Part shown: one piece after another, positions 1 to 13,737 of the stretch | Position numbering within the stretch: position 1 is the first letter of the stretch | How the letters are laid out: every line of letters starts with the position of its first letter | Assembly (NCBI GenBank): GCA_963682175.1 | Contig: OY821775.1 | Span: 34,532,053-34,596,052, forward strand | Length of the DNA stretch: 64,000 bases | Source of the DNA: Triglochin maritima | Taxonomy: Eukaryota > Streptophyta > Magnoliopsida > Alismatales > Juncaginaceae | Direction of reading: 5' to 3' | Translations under genes and position numbers: made by a program | The notes under the pieces: model-generated | The model's input: the letters and a program-made list of their open reading frames with translations, nothing else | Told to the model about the DNA's origin: nothing | Databases searched by the model: none

Positions 1-668
1 GAGGAAAAATTATAAATATGTTTTGGGGATTTGTGTTTTTTTAGCATTTGAATCTGAAGTTAAATGTCATGCGCTGCAGATTGGAGATATAATAACATAT
101 GCACATAAAAATGTGGTAAGACGAAAACTTAAGTGCAGCAACGTGATGGAACTTTGCAAGAGGAAATTATTATACTGCCAGTGAACTTTATTACTTGAAT
201 GGGAACTGCGAAGAGAGATGCACACCTTGAGACCTGGCCCATGTGGTGGCCTGAGGTGACTTGTTAAACTCAGCAATGATAAATCTGACCAGAACCATTT
301 CAAGGTTCTACACAGATGAGGTCCTTTAGAACCTAGTCATTTGAAATTTACATTTGCAATCGTAAAACAATAAAATATTTCAGATTTGTTATCATATATA
401 TTTTTTGTCCATCTCCTTCTTCCCTATGTTTTTCTCTTCAATCTTGAAATGTTGTGTTTCCTCTTGTAAATGTTAATATTTGATTTAGTAATGATTTTTT
501 TTCTTAAATCATCTAAAATTTCTAGAATTTCCACTAGATAATTTGTTCATTTAATGTTGCAAAAGATGTTACATGCTAAATCATAACTGCAAATGTAGTT
601 GTTTCTTCCATGATCAGAGAAGTACATACTCATTTTTATTCTAATGTATTAACATTTTAACCTTCCAG
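1..668. other. AT-rich non-coding sequence, probably intron upstream of the first visible METTL5 exon
   Basis: No coding exon is recognisable here. The METTL5 family has an N-terminal segment of about 50 residues before the SAM-binding motif, and I cannot find it in this stretch, so the first exon probably lies left of the window. The stretch ends in a pyrimidine-rich acceptor (CCTTCCAG) at 661-668. Confidence 0.5.
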
Positions 669-3600
669 GCAGAAAACTCATTTCAAGATATAAGCAAAAA
701 GGTCGTAGCAGACTTTGGTTGTGGATGTGGCACACTTGGAGTTGCAAGTGCTCTTTTAGATGCAGAGTGAGTATTCTTCTGTATTTCTTACGAGGGTAAA
801 ATAAATAACATATTTACACGGCATTGTTCGTTCTTCGTAATGGATTTCTCTTGACTGCTTAATTTTGTTTGAAGTTTACTTTTAGATTCACTTATTTTGA
901 AGAGAATACTGCATAGTCGACCATTTCTGGACATGAAGTCACTTAAGTTGTCAATTTGTGCTCATATCATTATACAGACATGTCATAGGTGTTGACATTG
1001 ACTCAGACTCTCTTGATATTGCGGCTACAAATGCTGCAGAATTAGAGGTAGTATTTTGCCTTGCTGATTTATTTTATTTGGACATTAGGTTCCTTGTGAA
1101 TGGGATTTTTAGAAGTTTGGTGATTGAGAATCGGGTACCAGCACTGCTAATATCAAAAGTTCCCATCGCCCATTTAAATAATATTAACACATTTTTCTTT
1201 TGATTAGGTTGATATAGATCTCATTTTATGCGATATCAAGAGATCCGACTTTAGAGGTAACTGTCTTTCGACAATTTTCCATATAATTTTTTTATCATCT
1301 CATTCATCTGAAAAACTTGGAAGTAAGAAAGAAGGTTTTGTTGATGTAAATTAGTGAAGTTATATGATGACAACATTCAGGACTTTAACAAATTTTAACA
1401 TGCTGTGGCCTAAAAATTTGGCTTTCATCCATCAAATTTAATGTTGCATTACTTTGTCTCAAAATTATCTGCCTACAACCCCTAGTCCACCACCATCCAA
1501 CCCCAAACCTACCTTATTTTGTTTCAAATATATGTAGCATGACATCGATTATATGATTCTTCTGTTACTTGTGTAATTGCAACATCAAGTCACAGTTTCA
1601 GTTGTAATCTAAGATCATGAAACCCTTGATTATTTTGAAACGTAACATGTTAATATGGTTTTGGCTTATTGATCTTTAAATGACACCATCATATAGTGAA
1701 TTTTTTTCTTAAGATACAACATGAAGTAAAGAATGTTAATAACCATCATCAGATGTTAACACTTCAAACAATTGAATTTCCATTTTAGTAAGGGATAGAC
1801 AGATTTTATTTTTAATTTAAAAGTAATTTAGAAGATCTTACGTTTAGTTTCTTTTGTTCAAAAGGAATTTATAATAATTTGGCAACCATTGGCTGATAGC
1901 CTGAGAGGCTGAGACTTATAGTAGATTGGGTTTATAATTTTATATCTTTCTTGTCTCAAATAAGAACCAAGTCAATATGTAAAACTGTAAAATATTCTTC
2001 TATTTTAATTGATGAGTGCAATATAGCACCGAGAATATTAACATGTTACATTGGAACCTTCTTTTATCAAAACCAAAAATATTGAAACCAGTATAAGGCA
2101 AAACATGTTTCAGCCGATGTTTTCGAAAGCGAACTGGACATTGAACTGCAAGGTTGTCAGTTATGTTTTAATATGGTTTAACCAACAGTTCAACTAGCAA
2201 TGGATTTCGAATGACAACAACAAGCATGAATGAGCAATTTAACGGACTCTTAAACTCTACTATGTAGGTCGGACTAGGTTTAACCATCTTTTCACGCTTT
2301 TTAATCTATTGCACAGCTACGATACATACATATAAGTAACATTGGGTTGCCTATGTTCATAAAAGCAACATTGGGATGCCACTTAATAAATGGTGGACTT
2401 TTACTGATTTAATCCAATGAAGTCAACATAATATTTAAAATTTACAAAAACAGTAAAGACCAATAACATTTAGTAATATCATAAATTCCTGCAGAACATC
2501 TAAATATATGAGTATAGCGAAACGTGAAACATTCCCAAAATGAAATTCTGCACTTCGATCTAGTTTCCCAACTTCAACGTAGAGCGATTAATGGTAGTTG
2601 CAGAGATTGGCAGTGGTTGGAGATCAATGCTGGCTGGATTATAAATGTTGGGTTTAAAGCAGAAGTGTGTAAGATTGAGTATTGTATACAGGAAAAAGTT
2701 AAAAGTAAAAAAAGGGTTAAAGGAGCATCTTGAAGAAAGAAAATGAGTTTTAACTTTTGTTGTTTACTTGGTAATTTGAAGATAGATTTCTCATTCGCAT
2801 TTGTAAAACCAGTTGGGTATTCGGTTCTAAAAGGAGACTGGTTAATATGGTAAGAAAAATTAAACGAACTGCTTGGTTCATTTTGTTGGTTTGATCCAGT
2901 TTCCGTTGTTTGACCATTTTTGTTGGTTCAATTTGGTCGTTCTGCTTAAACGTCCAGGTACTCCTGTTTGTTTCATACAAGGGTTTAGGGTTTTGGTTGA
3001 ACTGGTCAATCTGGCCGATGCTGTTTTAAGAACATTGATATTAACTAAATCCTGAAAAAGAAACATAAAACACACTAGCTTGAAGATTGAAATGGCAGCT
3101 AATTTGAGCAAGACTGCAGGTCATGGGTGTGCAAACCATTAGAAACCCTAATCTGATTTATGTATTTGTGCTTAAAAATTACTATTTGTGCTCTTTGTTA
3201 GTTTTTTCTTGTTTCAGATAGAAAATTAAAATATTAATGAAAATTCCCCTGTACCAACCTCATGGAGAAACAGAAATCCCATGACTAAATGAGTGAGAAG
3301 GATTATGTACATGATGTAGGTATCAGGATTCATTTATCAACTTGACGTCCTTACATTTTTTTTTAGATTTTGGGAGCATTTTTAGATCATTGAGAGTAGG
3401 TCCTTGGTTTCTTGTTTGCTAATGAAATTGTTTAATATCTGAAAGATAGAAAAGTCGTTTATCAGGGGTAAAGCATGTATTTCTTCCCAATTCAAGCTAA
3501 GTAGTTGCTGTGGTGCTTGTTAGAAGCATGGTTTCAAAAATTGACTGGATCTGCTATTCTGCTATTTCAATGGCCAATATTGATGGTTATGCAGTCCAAC

Positions 3601-6600
3601 CCGATTCACCATGTATATCCAGTTTTGTGATTGAATTCCATCTGGTGCTTAAATCCATTAAATTGGCAATTGAATAGCTTATCTTTTTCTTAAAATTGAT
3701 CTTTACAATTTCACGGTAGTGTAAGAAGTCTACACAATTGAATAAAACCCAATCAGAACTTCAAAATTATTTTATGTGGATACAAACTGAGCATTCTCAG
3801 ATATATTTTCAGCGAGTTTCCAAGGAACCCAAAGAACTTTTCTTTGCAACAGCCATTAAAGTCTGTACTGGCATGGATACACCCTAGTGGCAACGAGGAG
3901 GGGGGCTGTTCCTGGGTTTGTTTGATGGGTTTTCGTTTGACTTTTTGTGAACAAGTCTTTCAACCTCACCAGTGTCCTTCAATCTCTGGTCCCCGAATGA
4001 CTTGGATAAATTGGTTGTTTCATCATGCTCAAAGCTAAAAAGATTGCGCTTAATCATGTGATATAATCTTAGAACAACACTTTGTTGAAGAAGAAAAAGC
4101 AGAAAAATGTGTAATTGGTTGAGGATAAACAGCAACAAGAAGGAAATTTTTAGGCCTAACTTAAATTTATATTCCAAATAAAAAAAATAAAAAAAATCAA
4201 ATTGTTGCTTCGGCATGGAGACAGAAATAACATCAACATTCAAAACCATTGTTCAGGTTGTGGCCTCATATAAGTATGCGACAGCTCAGCCTCATCGCAT
4301 ATTGGACATGGTGTTTATTAATCTTGAACCGAAATAAGGACTAGAGAGAGAGCAGTATGCGCTGTAATATAAGCCGCATAGAGCTCAATATGCACTTTAT
4401 TTGGGTTAAACAATTTTTATTTTTGGAAAGATCTTTTGATCCAATTACTCTGTTGATGCACCCAATCATGGTGGTATAAGGTTAGGATGGAGAAGTTAGT
4501 TCTGATTTGTTGAAACTCGACAGTTTACATTTTGTTCACAAGTTGGGCTTCCAAGCCATTTCATTAACATCAATTATTTTTCGAATTTGGATTCTCTAAA
4601 TTTAGTTTGAAGATTTGTATTTGAGTTTCTCACCGACAACAACAGTCCGTCTAGCTAGAATTTGTGTAGTTTATGAGGAATTTGTGTTTCCCATTTTTCT
4701 TCTTCACAGTCAACTTCTCTTTCATCAAGGGTAGCTTTGGACTTTCAACTTTATGCGTTATATCTTTTGTCCGTACTCCATATTCTCATGGTGGTTTCCT
4801 CTTACATAAAGAGACTTGTGTGTAGGTAACTCAATTGATACAGTTGTGATGAATCCTCCATTTGGAACACGGACAAAGGGAGTTGACATGGATTTCCTGT
4901 CCAAGGCCTTGAAGGTCAGCCTCATCTGAGTATTATTCTAAATTTCTCTATGATTTTGATATATTTATCTGTGATTTCTCTCAATCTGCGATCTTTAACT
5001 TTTTCAGATAGCATCTCAAGCTGTATATTCGTTGCATAAGACCTCCACAAGAGAGGTAACATCTGTGCTAGGTTTGATTGTGGGGGGACTTCATCTGTCT
5101 CTATATATTTTACCTTTTAACACTTGAGTTTGTGTTCCCTCATTCTTCATAGTTCATAAAATCATTTTTATACACAATATACTACTTACTATGTTTGCCA
5201 TTAAAGTCATATTCTTTCTGTTATCACTGTTTCTAAAGCTAATTTCTGCAGACTAGTTGAACTGTGACCTAGGGTCTTGGGCCAGTGCAAATCACGATTA
5301 AAACCCAAATTTGTGCTTCACCTGTTGACCATGCCAGTTCAACCGCTTGAGTCATTGGGTTTGTGGTGAACCATTGCTTGATCTTAAAAGAATATCCAAT
5401 TGGATACCCTTTTATTAATCCAAAAGGAAAAAAGGGAAATTTTGAACTCGTTGTCTTCCCCATCCACTTCCGATTGCTCATCAAGTCCTATACTCCTATT
5501 CGTCACCTGCTTCAACATGTGTTGTCATTCCCTTAACTTGGGACTTCCTTTAGATTACTTGTACTATTCTTTCTAGTTGTGGTCATTATAAGTGAAATAT
5601 ATGTAGTTATTTATGATAGGATGGGTCAATTGATACTCTAACGAACCACAACAACTTAAGTTATCAATCCATCCACTTGGTGTCTCAACTCGTCTATGTC
5701 CGTTCAGTTTTGGAAGCCATGGCTATGCAAATACAAGAACTTTACATGATCAAATCCCGGCTCATCTATTTATAATATATATACGTTTATTGAGTATTTG
5801 GTTCAGATTACAGGGTCTTGATTGAAGAATGCTTAAGGAAGTAGGACTAATCCAAGTCTAGTCTGTGTTTGAGATTAAGTATTGAACTGGGTTCGGAAGT
5901 TTTGATGGAGTTCTCAGTCCTTATGTAAACAAGACACACATTAGATGGTTATACGTGGTTGATTGAGCTTTTAGTGATCAAACATCAAAAAGGGGGCGAG
6001 GCTATTTGTAGACGGGATAGGAAATCGACTAGTGACCGTCTAGTGGGCCAACAAGGGCTGCCTTGCTGTCCAAGCTGTTTTCCCCATCCAAAAACCCTAT
6101 TTTGTCAATTTAGCCTTTTAACCAATATTATATGCTACTGAGTAAAATCAATCTATATTCAAGACAAGTAACACAAACGATGATACGGATGAAAAAACCC
6201 AATGATATTTTCTTGTTTAAGTTCAGAAATGAAGGTATCTAAAGGGTTCATGGGACCATCAAAGAACACACTACCTCTAGCATTTAAAGTACATGTGTTT
6301 CTTGACTCTACGACCATGAGTTCAGAACTTTAAATATCTAGTGGTCTGTTATTTAACTACATAATTTCATTGACTTCAATCAAACAAAGGTTTGTTATCT
6401 AACTACCTAATTTCATTGATTTCAATCAAACAAGCCAATCCTGCAACTTTGTCCATCCAAGCAGCATCCTCTTGTACTCATGCTCCTGCATCTTCATCTC
6501 CACGTGAATCAACTCCTAGAGTAGGTAGCTTTTTTTATTCTCTCTCTCACTCCCATGTTGCACGAACTCCTCTTCCAACCTATTGTTTGAGTTATTTCTC

Positions 6601-8239
6601 TTTCCTTGTCGACCTCGTCCTAAAAGATTGTCGCTATTCATCAACATCTGACGCCCGAATAGCCTCATCCACAATGTACTAGGTTATTCCTTTTCCCTCA
6701 AAGAATACAAAATTTTGAATTTAAAAGGTTTCTGACAAAGATGTAACAAGAACCTTCAGTGCTTAACCTTTACAGCCCAAGTTACATAGAGCATATTTAA
6801 TTACCTAAGTTTACACAAATTGCCTTGGTTGGCTAAGGTACAATCCCATACAAGAAATTACCAACTTTGGTAACATATATGAAATTACCTGAGTAGGGTA
6901 AGAAAAAATAAAATGACCAATGTTAAGTGATACATAAGAAAATTACCGAGGTTGGGTGAACCAAACAAAAATTATCCAGGTTGGGCAACTAAAACCTAAA
7001 AGAGGACCAATTTAAAAAAAGAAAAAAGAAAATGACCTAGTTTGCGTAGCTAAAACATTAGAAATTACCTTAGTTAGATTAGATACAAAATATTGTCCAG
7101 GAGTAGTGGTTTTTAGATAGTAACTATATGGTCGAATCTATGTTCTGACAATTTGTCAGATCTTATTTATTGATTTTTTTCAATTAACAATTCATTAAAA
7201 AGAACTGCACCTCACATATATAGTGTTTGGAGTGGATGTAATATGGGGTTGACATGTGCGTTTTGAACCACTACTCTTTGTAAATCGCAACCATTTTGTC
7301 ACTTGATGATGTACAATTTATTTACAACCACACAATCTGCCATGATTTATACAATTGTTTATCAACATGACACCTACCTCATATAATTTGGTGGCGACTA
7401 GGGACTTTTCCGATAGAAAAGGATCTAGTGGAATTTGATGATACCTATTGAGCCTAGAACAAGATTTATACCGCACGAAGACGGTTTGTATTGATCGTGC
7501 AAATGTAAGTTCTATGTGTTTACTTCATAATGAACTCTTTGGAACCTCAATTATAGGCCAAATCTGAGGTGCGATTATGTCTTTATGTGCAAAATATGTA
7601 GGTATGATCCACATCAATTAAAGAGAAGGTAATCTTGGACTTGTTCAAAATTGTTTCCCACTAAGTACTAAAATAATATCTTGAATGATCTCTCTTTTAA
7701 ACGAGTGTTGTCTTTAGTTCTAGTATTTAGCTGTCTGACGCATAAAAGCTAATCTTCTGACTAACAAGTTCTGGTTTTCCGTATAACATGTAAAAAGAGC
7801 AGCATTGCGTGGTTTTCATGCTAGAAACGCCGAGATCCTGTGTGAGGTATTTGCCTCTCGTTTATTTTGCTTCTTTCCTTGTAATGACTTTGATTGCTTG
7901 AGGTACTGTAATTTATGATTCCTTATTCATATCATTTAGCTAAATGGTGGTGCTCCGAAAAAGTGACATTATGTTGTGTTTAGTTCATTTGTCTTTGGAA
8001 GATCTTTTCCATGTACGAACTTCAAATGGGAGCTATTTCAATGTTTCTTCAGTACAATATCTGTGGAGTATTCATTAAAACGTTTTTTTGATTAAGAGTA
8101 TTCATTAAAATGTTATTTTTGTTTTCTCTCTCACTAAATTTCGCCTTTTCAGCTTCGATTTGACGTACCAAAGCTGTACAGCTTTCATAGGAAGAAGGAG
8201 GTTGATATAGCTGTAGACCTTTGGCGGTTCGTTCCTTAG
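669..8239 (+). CDS. METTL5: METTL5-type 18S rRNA adenine-N6 methyltransferase, last seven exons (5' partial)
   Basis: Seven exons splice in one frame: 669-766, 978-1047, 1208-1256, 4826-4914, 5008-5055, 7787-7846 and 8153-8239. The first encodes the SAM-binding motif I (DFGCGCGTLG), the second motif II (VIGVDIDSDSLDIA), and the fourth the catalytic NPPF box (MNPPFGTRTKG) of N6-adenine methyltransferases. The C-terminal FHRKKEVDIAVDLWRFVP followed by TAG closes the protein as in METTL5. In animals METTL5 works with TRMT112 and makes one m6A in 18S rRNA; the plant protein is inferred to do the same. Phases agree across all junctions. Donors are GT and acceptors AG, except before the exon at 7787, where the expected AG reads AA (7785-7786) although the codons for HVKR follow. 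The gene may therefore be mis-spliced or decaying. Introns of 3.6 and 2.7 kb are large for a plant gene. Confidence 0.88.
1257..4825 (+). other. 3.6-kb METTL5 intron
   Basis: AT-rich intron between the exon ending KRSDFR and the exon carrying NPPF. It starts GTAACT and ends GTGTGTAG. I see no coding similarity, LTR ends or tandem array in it. Short reading frames on both strands have no recognisable content. Confidence 0.7.
5056..7786 (+). other. 2.7-kb METTL5 intron with an atypical 3' end
   Basis: Starts GTAACA after the STRE codons. A good branch-point-like CTGACTAAC lies at 7757-7765, but the base pair directly before the next conserved codon is AA, not AG. The nearest upstream AG (7766-7767) would add six codons, the last of which is TAA. 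No transposon or gene was recognised inside. Confidence 0.6.
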
Positions 8240-8246
8240 TTTCCTC

Positions 8247-8252
8247 AATAAA
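8247..8252 (+). promoter_or_regulatory. candidate polyadenylation signal AATAAA
   Basis: AATAAA only 8 bp after the METTL5 stop codon. It is close for a 3' UTR, so later AT-rich signals may be used instead. Confidence 0.3.
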
Positions 8253-11200
8253 AGGAAATTAAACCTGCAATTCAATGGAGTTACCAGATGGATGCTGGGA
8301 GGGAGCTTGTTCTTAACATCTCTTTAGCGGTGACTCGAAATTTTGAATTGGACTATTATTTTGCCATCATCATAAAATTTATTCTTGTGAAGAGGACCAA
8401 TCGACATCCTAAGTATTATTGTATTTATGTCTATTCATGATATGGTTTTACTCGTTTTAGAGTTGGATTTTTAAACTGTTTAAAATTTTGAACACTTGAA
8501 TCAGCAAACCCGCCTCCTTAGTATGTCCCGATGAGTTGAGCCCAACCAAAGACGTCTAAACAAAATAAAATATATAATACTAATATTACACTCATGCATA
8601 AATGTGGCCATCCTAATTGAAAGACAAAATTACTCCCAAGTACTAACTTATTCTTAATTCCTAAGAACGTATTGTGTTTTGAGCGTTGACGATTGTGTTG
8701 TGAGCGTTGATTGTTGAGAATGTTTATACGCTTAGGAGTTATAAATCATAGTTTTCTTCAAAAATCTTGTCATTTAAGATGTTTTGATGATTGTTTATCA
8801 AAATAAATATTAATAAGCTGTGATCTGTCAATTCACCCTGTTTCCAATCTATTTACGCAATAACTTACACCCTCTCACATCTGAATTAGGAAGAATTTGT
8901 TCACTTATACGATAGGAGAACTCATTTTTCTCTCTCTCATTATTTATACATGCAACTTAAAAGTATGTGTTGAAGTTTGGACCGTAAATAGCGTAAACAT
9001 AAGAAGAAATATGCCCTCATATTATAGAAGTTAAGGACAAAATTGTCCAAAATTTTGTTGAAAGATGCCAAACAAGGCAACGTGGTAAAATCGCATAATA
9101 AGTGTACGTCAAAGATGAGGGGAAATACCAATTTACCGTACATTTTTAATAAGTTAAACAAATATTCCTGTTGTGTGGACTGGAGTTATGAAAACAATAT
9201 CATTCTTTCATGTGAAAAAGCATATTTAAAAAAGGTTCTTACAAAAATCTTCCAGTTTGATTAAATTAGATAAAACATATTCGTAAAGATGAGTTTGAGG
9301 GACCAACCAACTTACGAGTTTCTAAAATTTCTTCAAACCATGTTATTTTTTATCTTACAAAAAAACTCGCGTGATGGTTTAAAAAAGATTTATTAATGAT
9401 CGGTTAAATTGGGTTAAACTATGAAAAAATAACGATAAATTTTAGGACCAAAGTTAAACAGTGAGGACGGACTGGGAGAGAAAAAATGAAATTAGTAGAA
9501 GCCATGTTATTTTTCTTAAAAAAAGTGTCGGGAAAGATGTGAAAAGTCCAGGGAAATTTGATAGAAAAATGAAAAAAATGAGAGGTGGTCTAAATGTTAT
9601 ATAATTTTAAAAAAAGAAAGAAATAAACCTGAAAACGTAGTTTATTGAATTTATCACATGTTCATGGATTAAATATAAATATTAAAAAACATATTTTTAG
9701 GGTAAATTATAATTTATCTCCATCAATTCTGCGTGAATAACAGTTCGACTTTCTTAACTTTAAATGACACTGACATCCCTTATACTTTGGGTGTGTAACT
9801 CTTAAACCCATTCTCATAAAAAATAATTTTTTTTATTTTTTTTCATGTTGGTTGTCAAATATACTCCTAGTTTATCGTTATAGTAAATTTGAATTGAATC
9901 AGATGTGAAGTTTGCTTTAGGTTTTTGTTGGGATTTGGTACCAATAATAGTATAGGTCATCTTTGTTTATGGTTGTCACAATTGTTTGACATACGAAATA
10001 ATGAACGTTCTGAATGGGTTTTGAAGAATTGTTTGACAAATGTAGGTCGAACGGTGACTGATTTAGAAAGGGGGCAATGAATTGGCACTTAAAATTCTCC
10101 ATAAAAATACGGACTAAAGGTAATGAAGGGAAAATGCAAACCACAATCAACCCCGGGAATTTATGCATGTTCGATCACCACTGTGCGTAATCCTCTCCTC
10201 AAGTCCCACTTAAGTATCTTTTATCAATCTCGTTATAAGTTGACATCAAACCTCGTACAACCCGAGGATTCTAGCTAACACTGTTGTTTGGTCAATCCTT
10301 CCTTCACAACCTGAAGGAGAACTTCCTCGAAGCTTACAACACTTGGACAGAAGGAATTTGTTGAACACCACACTTGAATACACTCAGAGGAGTTTAGCAT
10401 TTTGTTTCAACAATAGAAGTGCTTGAGCGAAGTATGAGGGTTAGTGGAGGCTCCAAAAGCTTGAAAATGGAGACACAAGTAAGACATTGAATGAAGCTTG
10501 TAGGAAGTGAGTTTGTGTCTCTTTACAACTTTATCTTAGTTAACTTCGGAAGATATTGTTTTATGACAAATAAATATCACAAAAAATGCAAAACCAAGTA
10601 TTTCAGCGAATATTTTAAAAAAAATCGGAATAAACTAAGAACATGTTTTTCAAAAAACTTATAAATCAGATAACCGAATGAAAAATAAAAAGGGAAGAAA
10701 ATATTCAATCAATTTTAAAAAAAATATATTACCCATTTTTAACATCTCCATGCAGAAAAATGCAATCAAATTTATAAAACAATTAATATCTTGAGGAACT
10801 TTCCATGCAAGATTTTATTTGTTTTTTCCCAGAAAAATACGAAATGAATTAGAGAAAAAAGCTCAAGAGTTCAATTTTGTTATCAATAAATACAAATAAA
10901 CTCTTCTTTTGGATATTTTGTGATCAACTAAAGTATTTTTTGGATATTATGATTACAAAACAATCAAATTCCTTGTTTTTACCTTTAGTTCAAGGACCAA
11001 TTTTCTATACTTTTTTTTGAAATGTCTACTTTGTAATAAAAAAGTATAATTTGAAAAATCAACAAAACCATTATAATGTGGTACTTGAATTGATGACAAA
11101 ACAGAAAGAAATTTGAATATGTTATGAAAATACCTAAAATTTATCCTGTCATGTCAAAAACAAGTTTGATTTTTTTTAAATTCATGACATCTAAAAAAAC

Positions 11201-12424
11201 GATGGTAAGTAGAAAATAATACTTGAATTACCACTTCCTACTTTTGAAATTGTATTACATATATTTGATATATTTTGCAAAATATTTTCACAACTCTTAT
11301 ACTTTTCCAATTATATTATTTTTTATAAATATTTTGAAAAAAACAATCTTGAAAAAATTATATTATTAGTTTTAAAAAAACATTGTGTCAAAATGAAAAA
11401 AATACATATTCAATTTAATCCATCAACAAATTTTTTTAAACGTTATATCCAAAATGTATAAATTATTTATTATTAATGATAATAAACTTTATTAAATGGG
11501 CTCGTAATTGGTTTTTGAAAACTTGACTTGAAGTCGAACTCAGTTCGAAATCAAATTAGATAAATTCAAGCTTCAATTTAGACTCAATAAAAATTAACAA
11601 GTTGAACTTAAACATACGTCAACTCGGAAATGTAAGTAACTCATACCATTGAAGCATTGCATTTTCAACTGCAATTTCCAGAAACCCTTGGCCAGAGACG
11701 CCAATGAAATACCGACAACATGGATACAGGCGGCCTCAATAAATATTTCAGTGGTGTAGTTCCACAGGTAAACAGGTCCAATGATCCTCGAACCTTATTA
11801 ATGTAGGGAAAAAACGAAAATACCTAACTCCAAGTTGGTCTTCACTCAAGAATTCTTGGATATCGTAACTCGATCTCATACTCAATATCACCTTTCGTTT
11901 CTATATAGTGTTGATATATTGGGTTCAACTAATGATAACGACAATTTATAAATCAAAACATAGGAAATCACAACATCAATTACCAATCAATCTGAAAAGT
12001 TACTTATTTAAAGTTACGAGTTTCATTTCAAAACTGATAGTTCAAGCCTCTAAACAATTGCTTGTGAAATTTAAAACCCTTAACCAATAAGTCATGAGTA
12101 GAAGGGAAATGAGGTAATGGAACAAAAGAATCATCGGGTTGATAATTACTTGATTATTGATTCATATTTGGAGACAACAAAAAATCACATGTTAGAGAAC
12201 AACCACAATTTCAGGATATTAGAAATCTACGATCGAATCCGGAGTTAAAAAAAGGGAAACGATTTGTGACTCTTTTTAACATGCTATATGCGCTCCGGAC
12301 GTGGAGGAAACATCATTCATTGAAGTTGCTACCGACGTTGAGCTATTTTTCAGTTATTTAATTTGTTTTCAAAATTGATGGCATGATTTTCTCTGCTTCC
12401 GTTGATTTCCAAATGCATGAGGTG
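8253..12424. other. AT-rich intergenic sequence, no gene recognised
   Basis: About 4.2 kb of AT-rich DNA. Reading frames of up to about 83 codons occur on both strands but show no family motif or coding-like composition. 10190-10560 is less AT-rich and could be an old LTR relic, but I cannot place it in any family seen elsewhere in the window. Confidence 0.5.
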
Positions 12425-12429
12425 ATTGG

Positions 12430-13737
12430 TGTTGGGAAATTTTACGTTCAAAACCGCAAGTGCACGCCCACGTTGAACTAATAACGAATGCGGATCGTGT
12501 CCACGAGGAGTGAGTGCAGGTCGTCGTCGACCATACTCGAGTAAGAAGAAAATGAAAGTTGAGTGTATTGGAATTAACTAACTAATGTGACGCAAGGTGC
12601 TGAAATAAACCTAAGATGACTAGTCTCATAGGACATGGAGAATGCATGCAAAAGTGTACATGTGTGATACATGTGTGTGTATAATTAAGCCATAATGACA
12701 TGCCTTCCATAGAAATCTATAAAGACCAAACCACAAGTGTGTTTCTACATGGATTAAGATTTATCATCATCATTAAAACATACAAAACACTACTTTAGAT
12801 AAGGCTAAAGATAACTACAAGATTACATGTCAATATTATCTCTTTATCTACTACAATCTTATCATTACCTCATCATTCCCCATAAAGTGGGTCTAGTAAC
12901 CAAAGAATATGCTTAACACCCATTAAGACCATTAACACATCAAAGGTAAGAGTGAGAAAGTCATTAAAATGACTATGGAAATCGTTTGAAACTCCAAGAT
13001 TAAGATTAAAACACACACAAATTTAACAGTATTCACACTTCACATCATCCTCCAGCTCCAATGGAGATGGATTACTCACTAATCACCATGTTAACAAACA
13101 AAACAACAAATATAAAAACAACACATCAACATGTAAAGACAACTAGATGTTAAACAACAACCACAAACTTTGATTAATGAAAAAGAAAGATTACAAGTGT
13201 TATTCTCCTATCCTCCATTACTCTACTAAAAAAATAAACCTAACCTAATTAGGAGATGAGTTTTAAAATAGGGAAGAAGAGGGATTACAAGTGTATTTAT
13301 GGAATATTAGAGGGTCTAGATTAATCTGGGCACAATTAGACGACTACAAATCAGATTTGGATGTTCAGGAGTGCTCTAATTAAGATGACGAGAAGACCCA
13401 CTAGAGAAATTGGGGGCATAAACTGCCCAATCCGATCCTCCACTAGGGGATTTGGATCCGTAATGGCAGATCACTTGGGTCGGATCACCCTCAAATTGCA
13501 CTAGTAGCTTAAGTTGATCTATTTAGCATGTGGGGTGCACCCAGAGAGGTTGGTTCGAGCTAGTTTGGTCTTAATTGTTGAATTACATGCTTCCAATTTA
13601 GTCTTTTTTCTTCTTGCATTTATATCTTTTTTTCTTCCTTTCTCTTCTTTATTGCCTAAACCCTGAAATGTAAGTAACAAATACCCAAGTAACACAAATA
13701 TGTGGTAAAATAAAAGATATATAGCATGAATGCACTC
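12430..13737 (-). repeat. LTR (minus), nearly complete, of the 12.4-20.8 kb element
   Basis: Read on the minus strand it starts near the block holding GCATTCATGCTATATATC (13720-13737) and runs to the conserved GTGCACTTGCGG end at 12455-12466. It shares many blocks with the plus-strand LTR at 15550-19285: the CACCCCACAT block (13528-13540), the TATGGGGAATGATGAGG block (12860-12895) and the ACTCTTACCTTTGATG block (12937-12957). The first 25 bases or so of the LTR are missing. Confidence 0.65.

Noticed and set aside
2524..2733. 69-codon frame inside the METTL5 intron as a nested gene
   Set aside because: No homology recognised, no promoter or codon bias; length is expected by chance in AT-rich DNA.
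7755..7790. U12-type intron with AC acceptor as explanation for the METTL5 junction
   Set aside because: The donor GTAACA does not resemble ATATCCTT or GTATCCTT, and the TTTTCCGTATAAC word is only a weak U12 branch-site match; a mutated AG is simpler.
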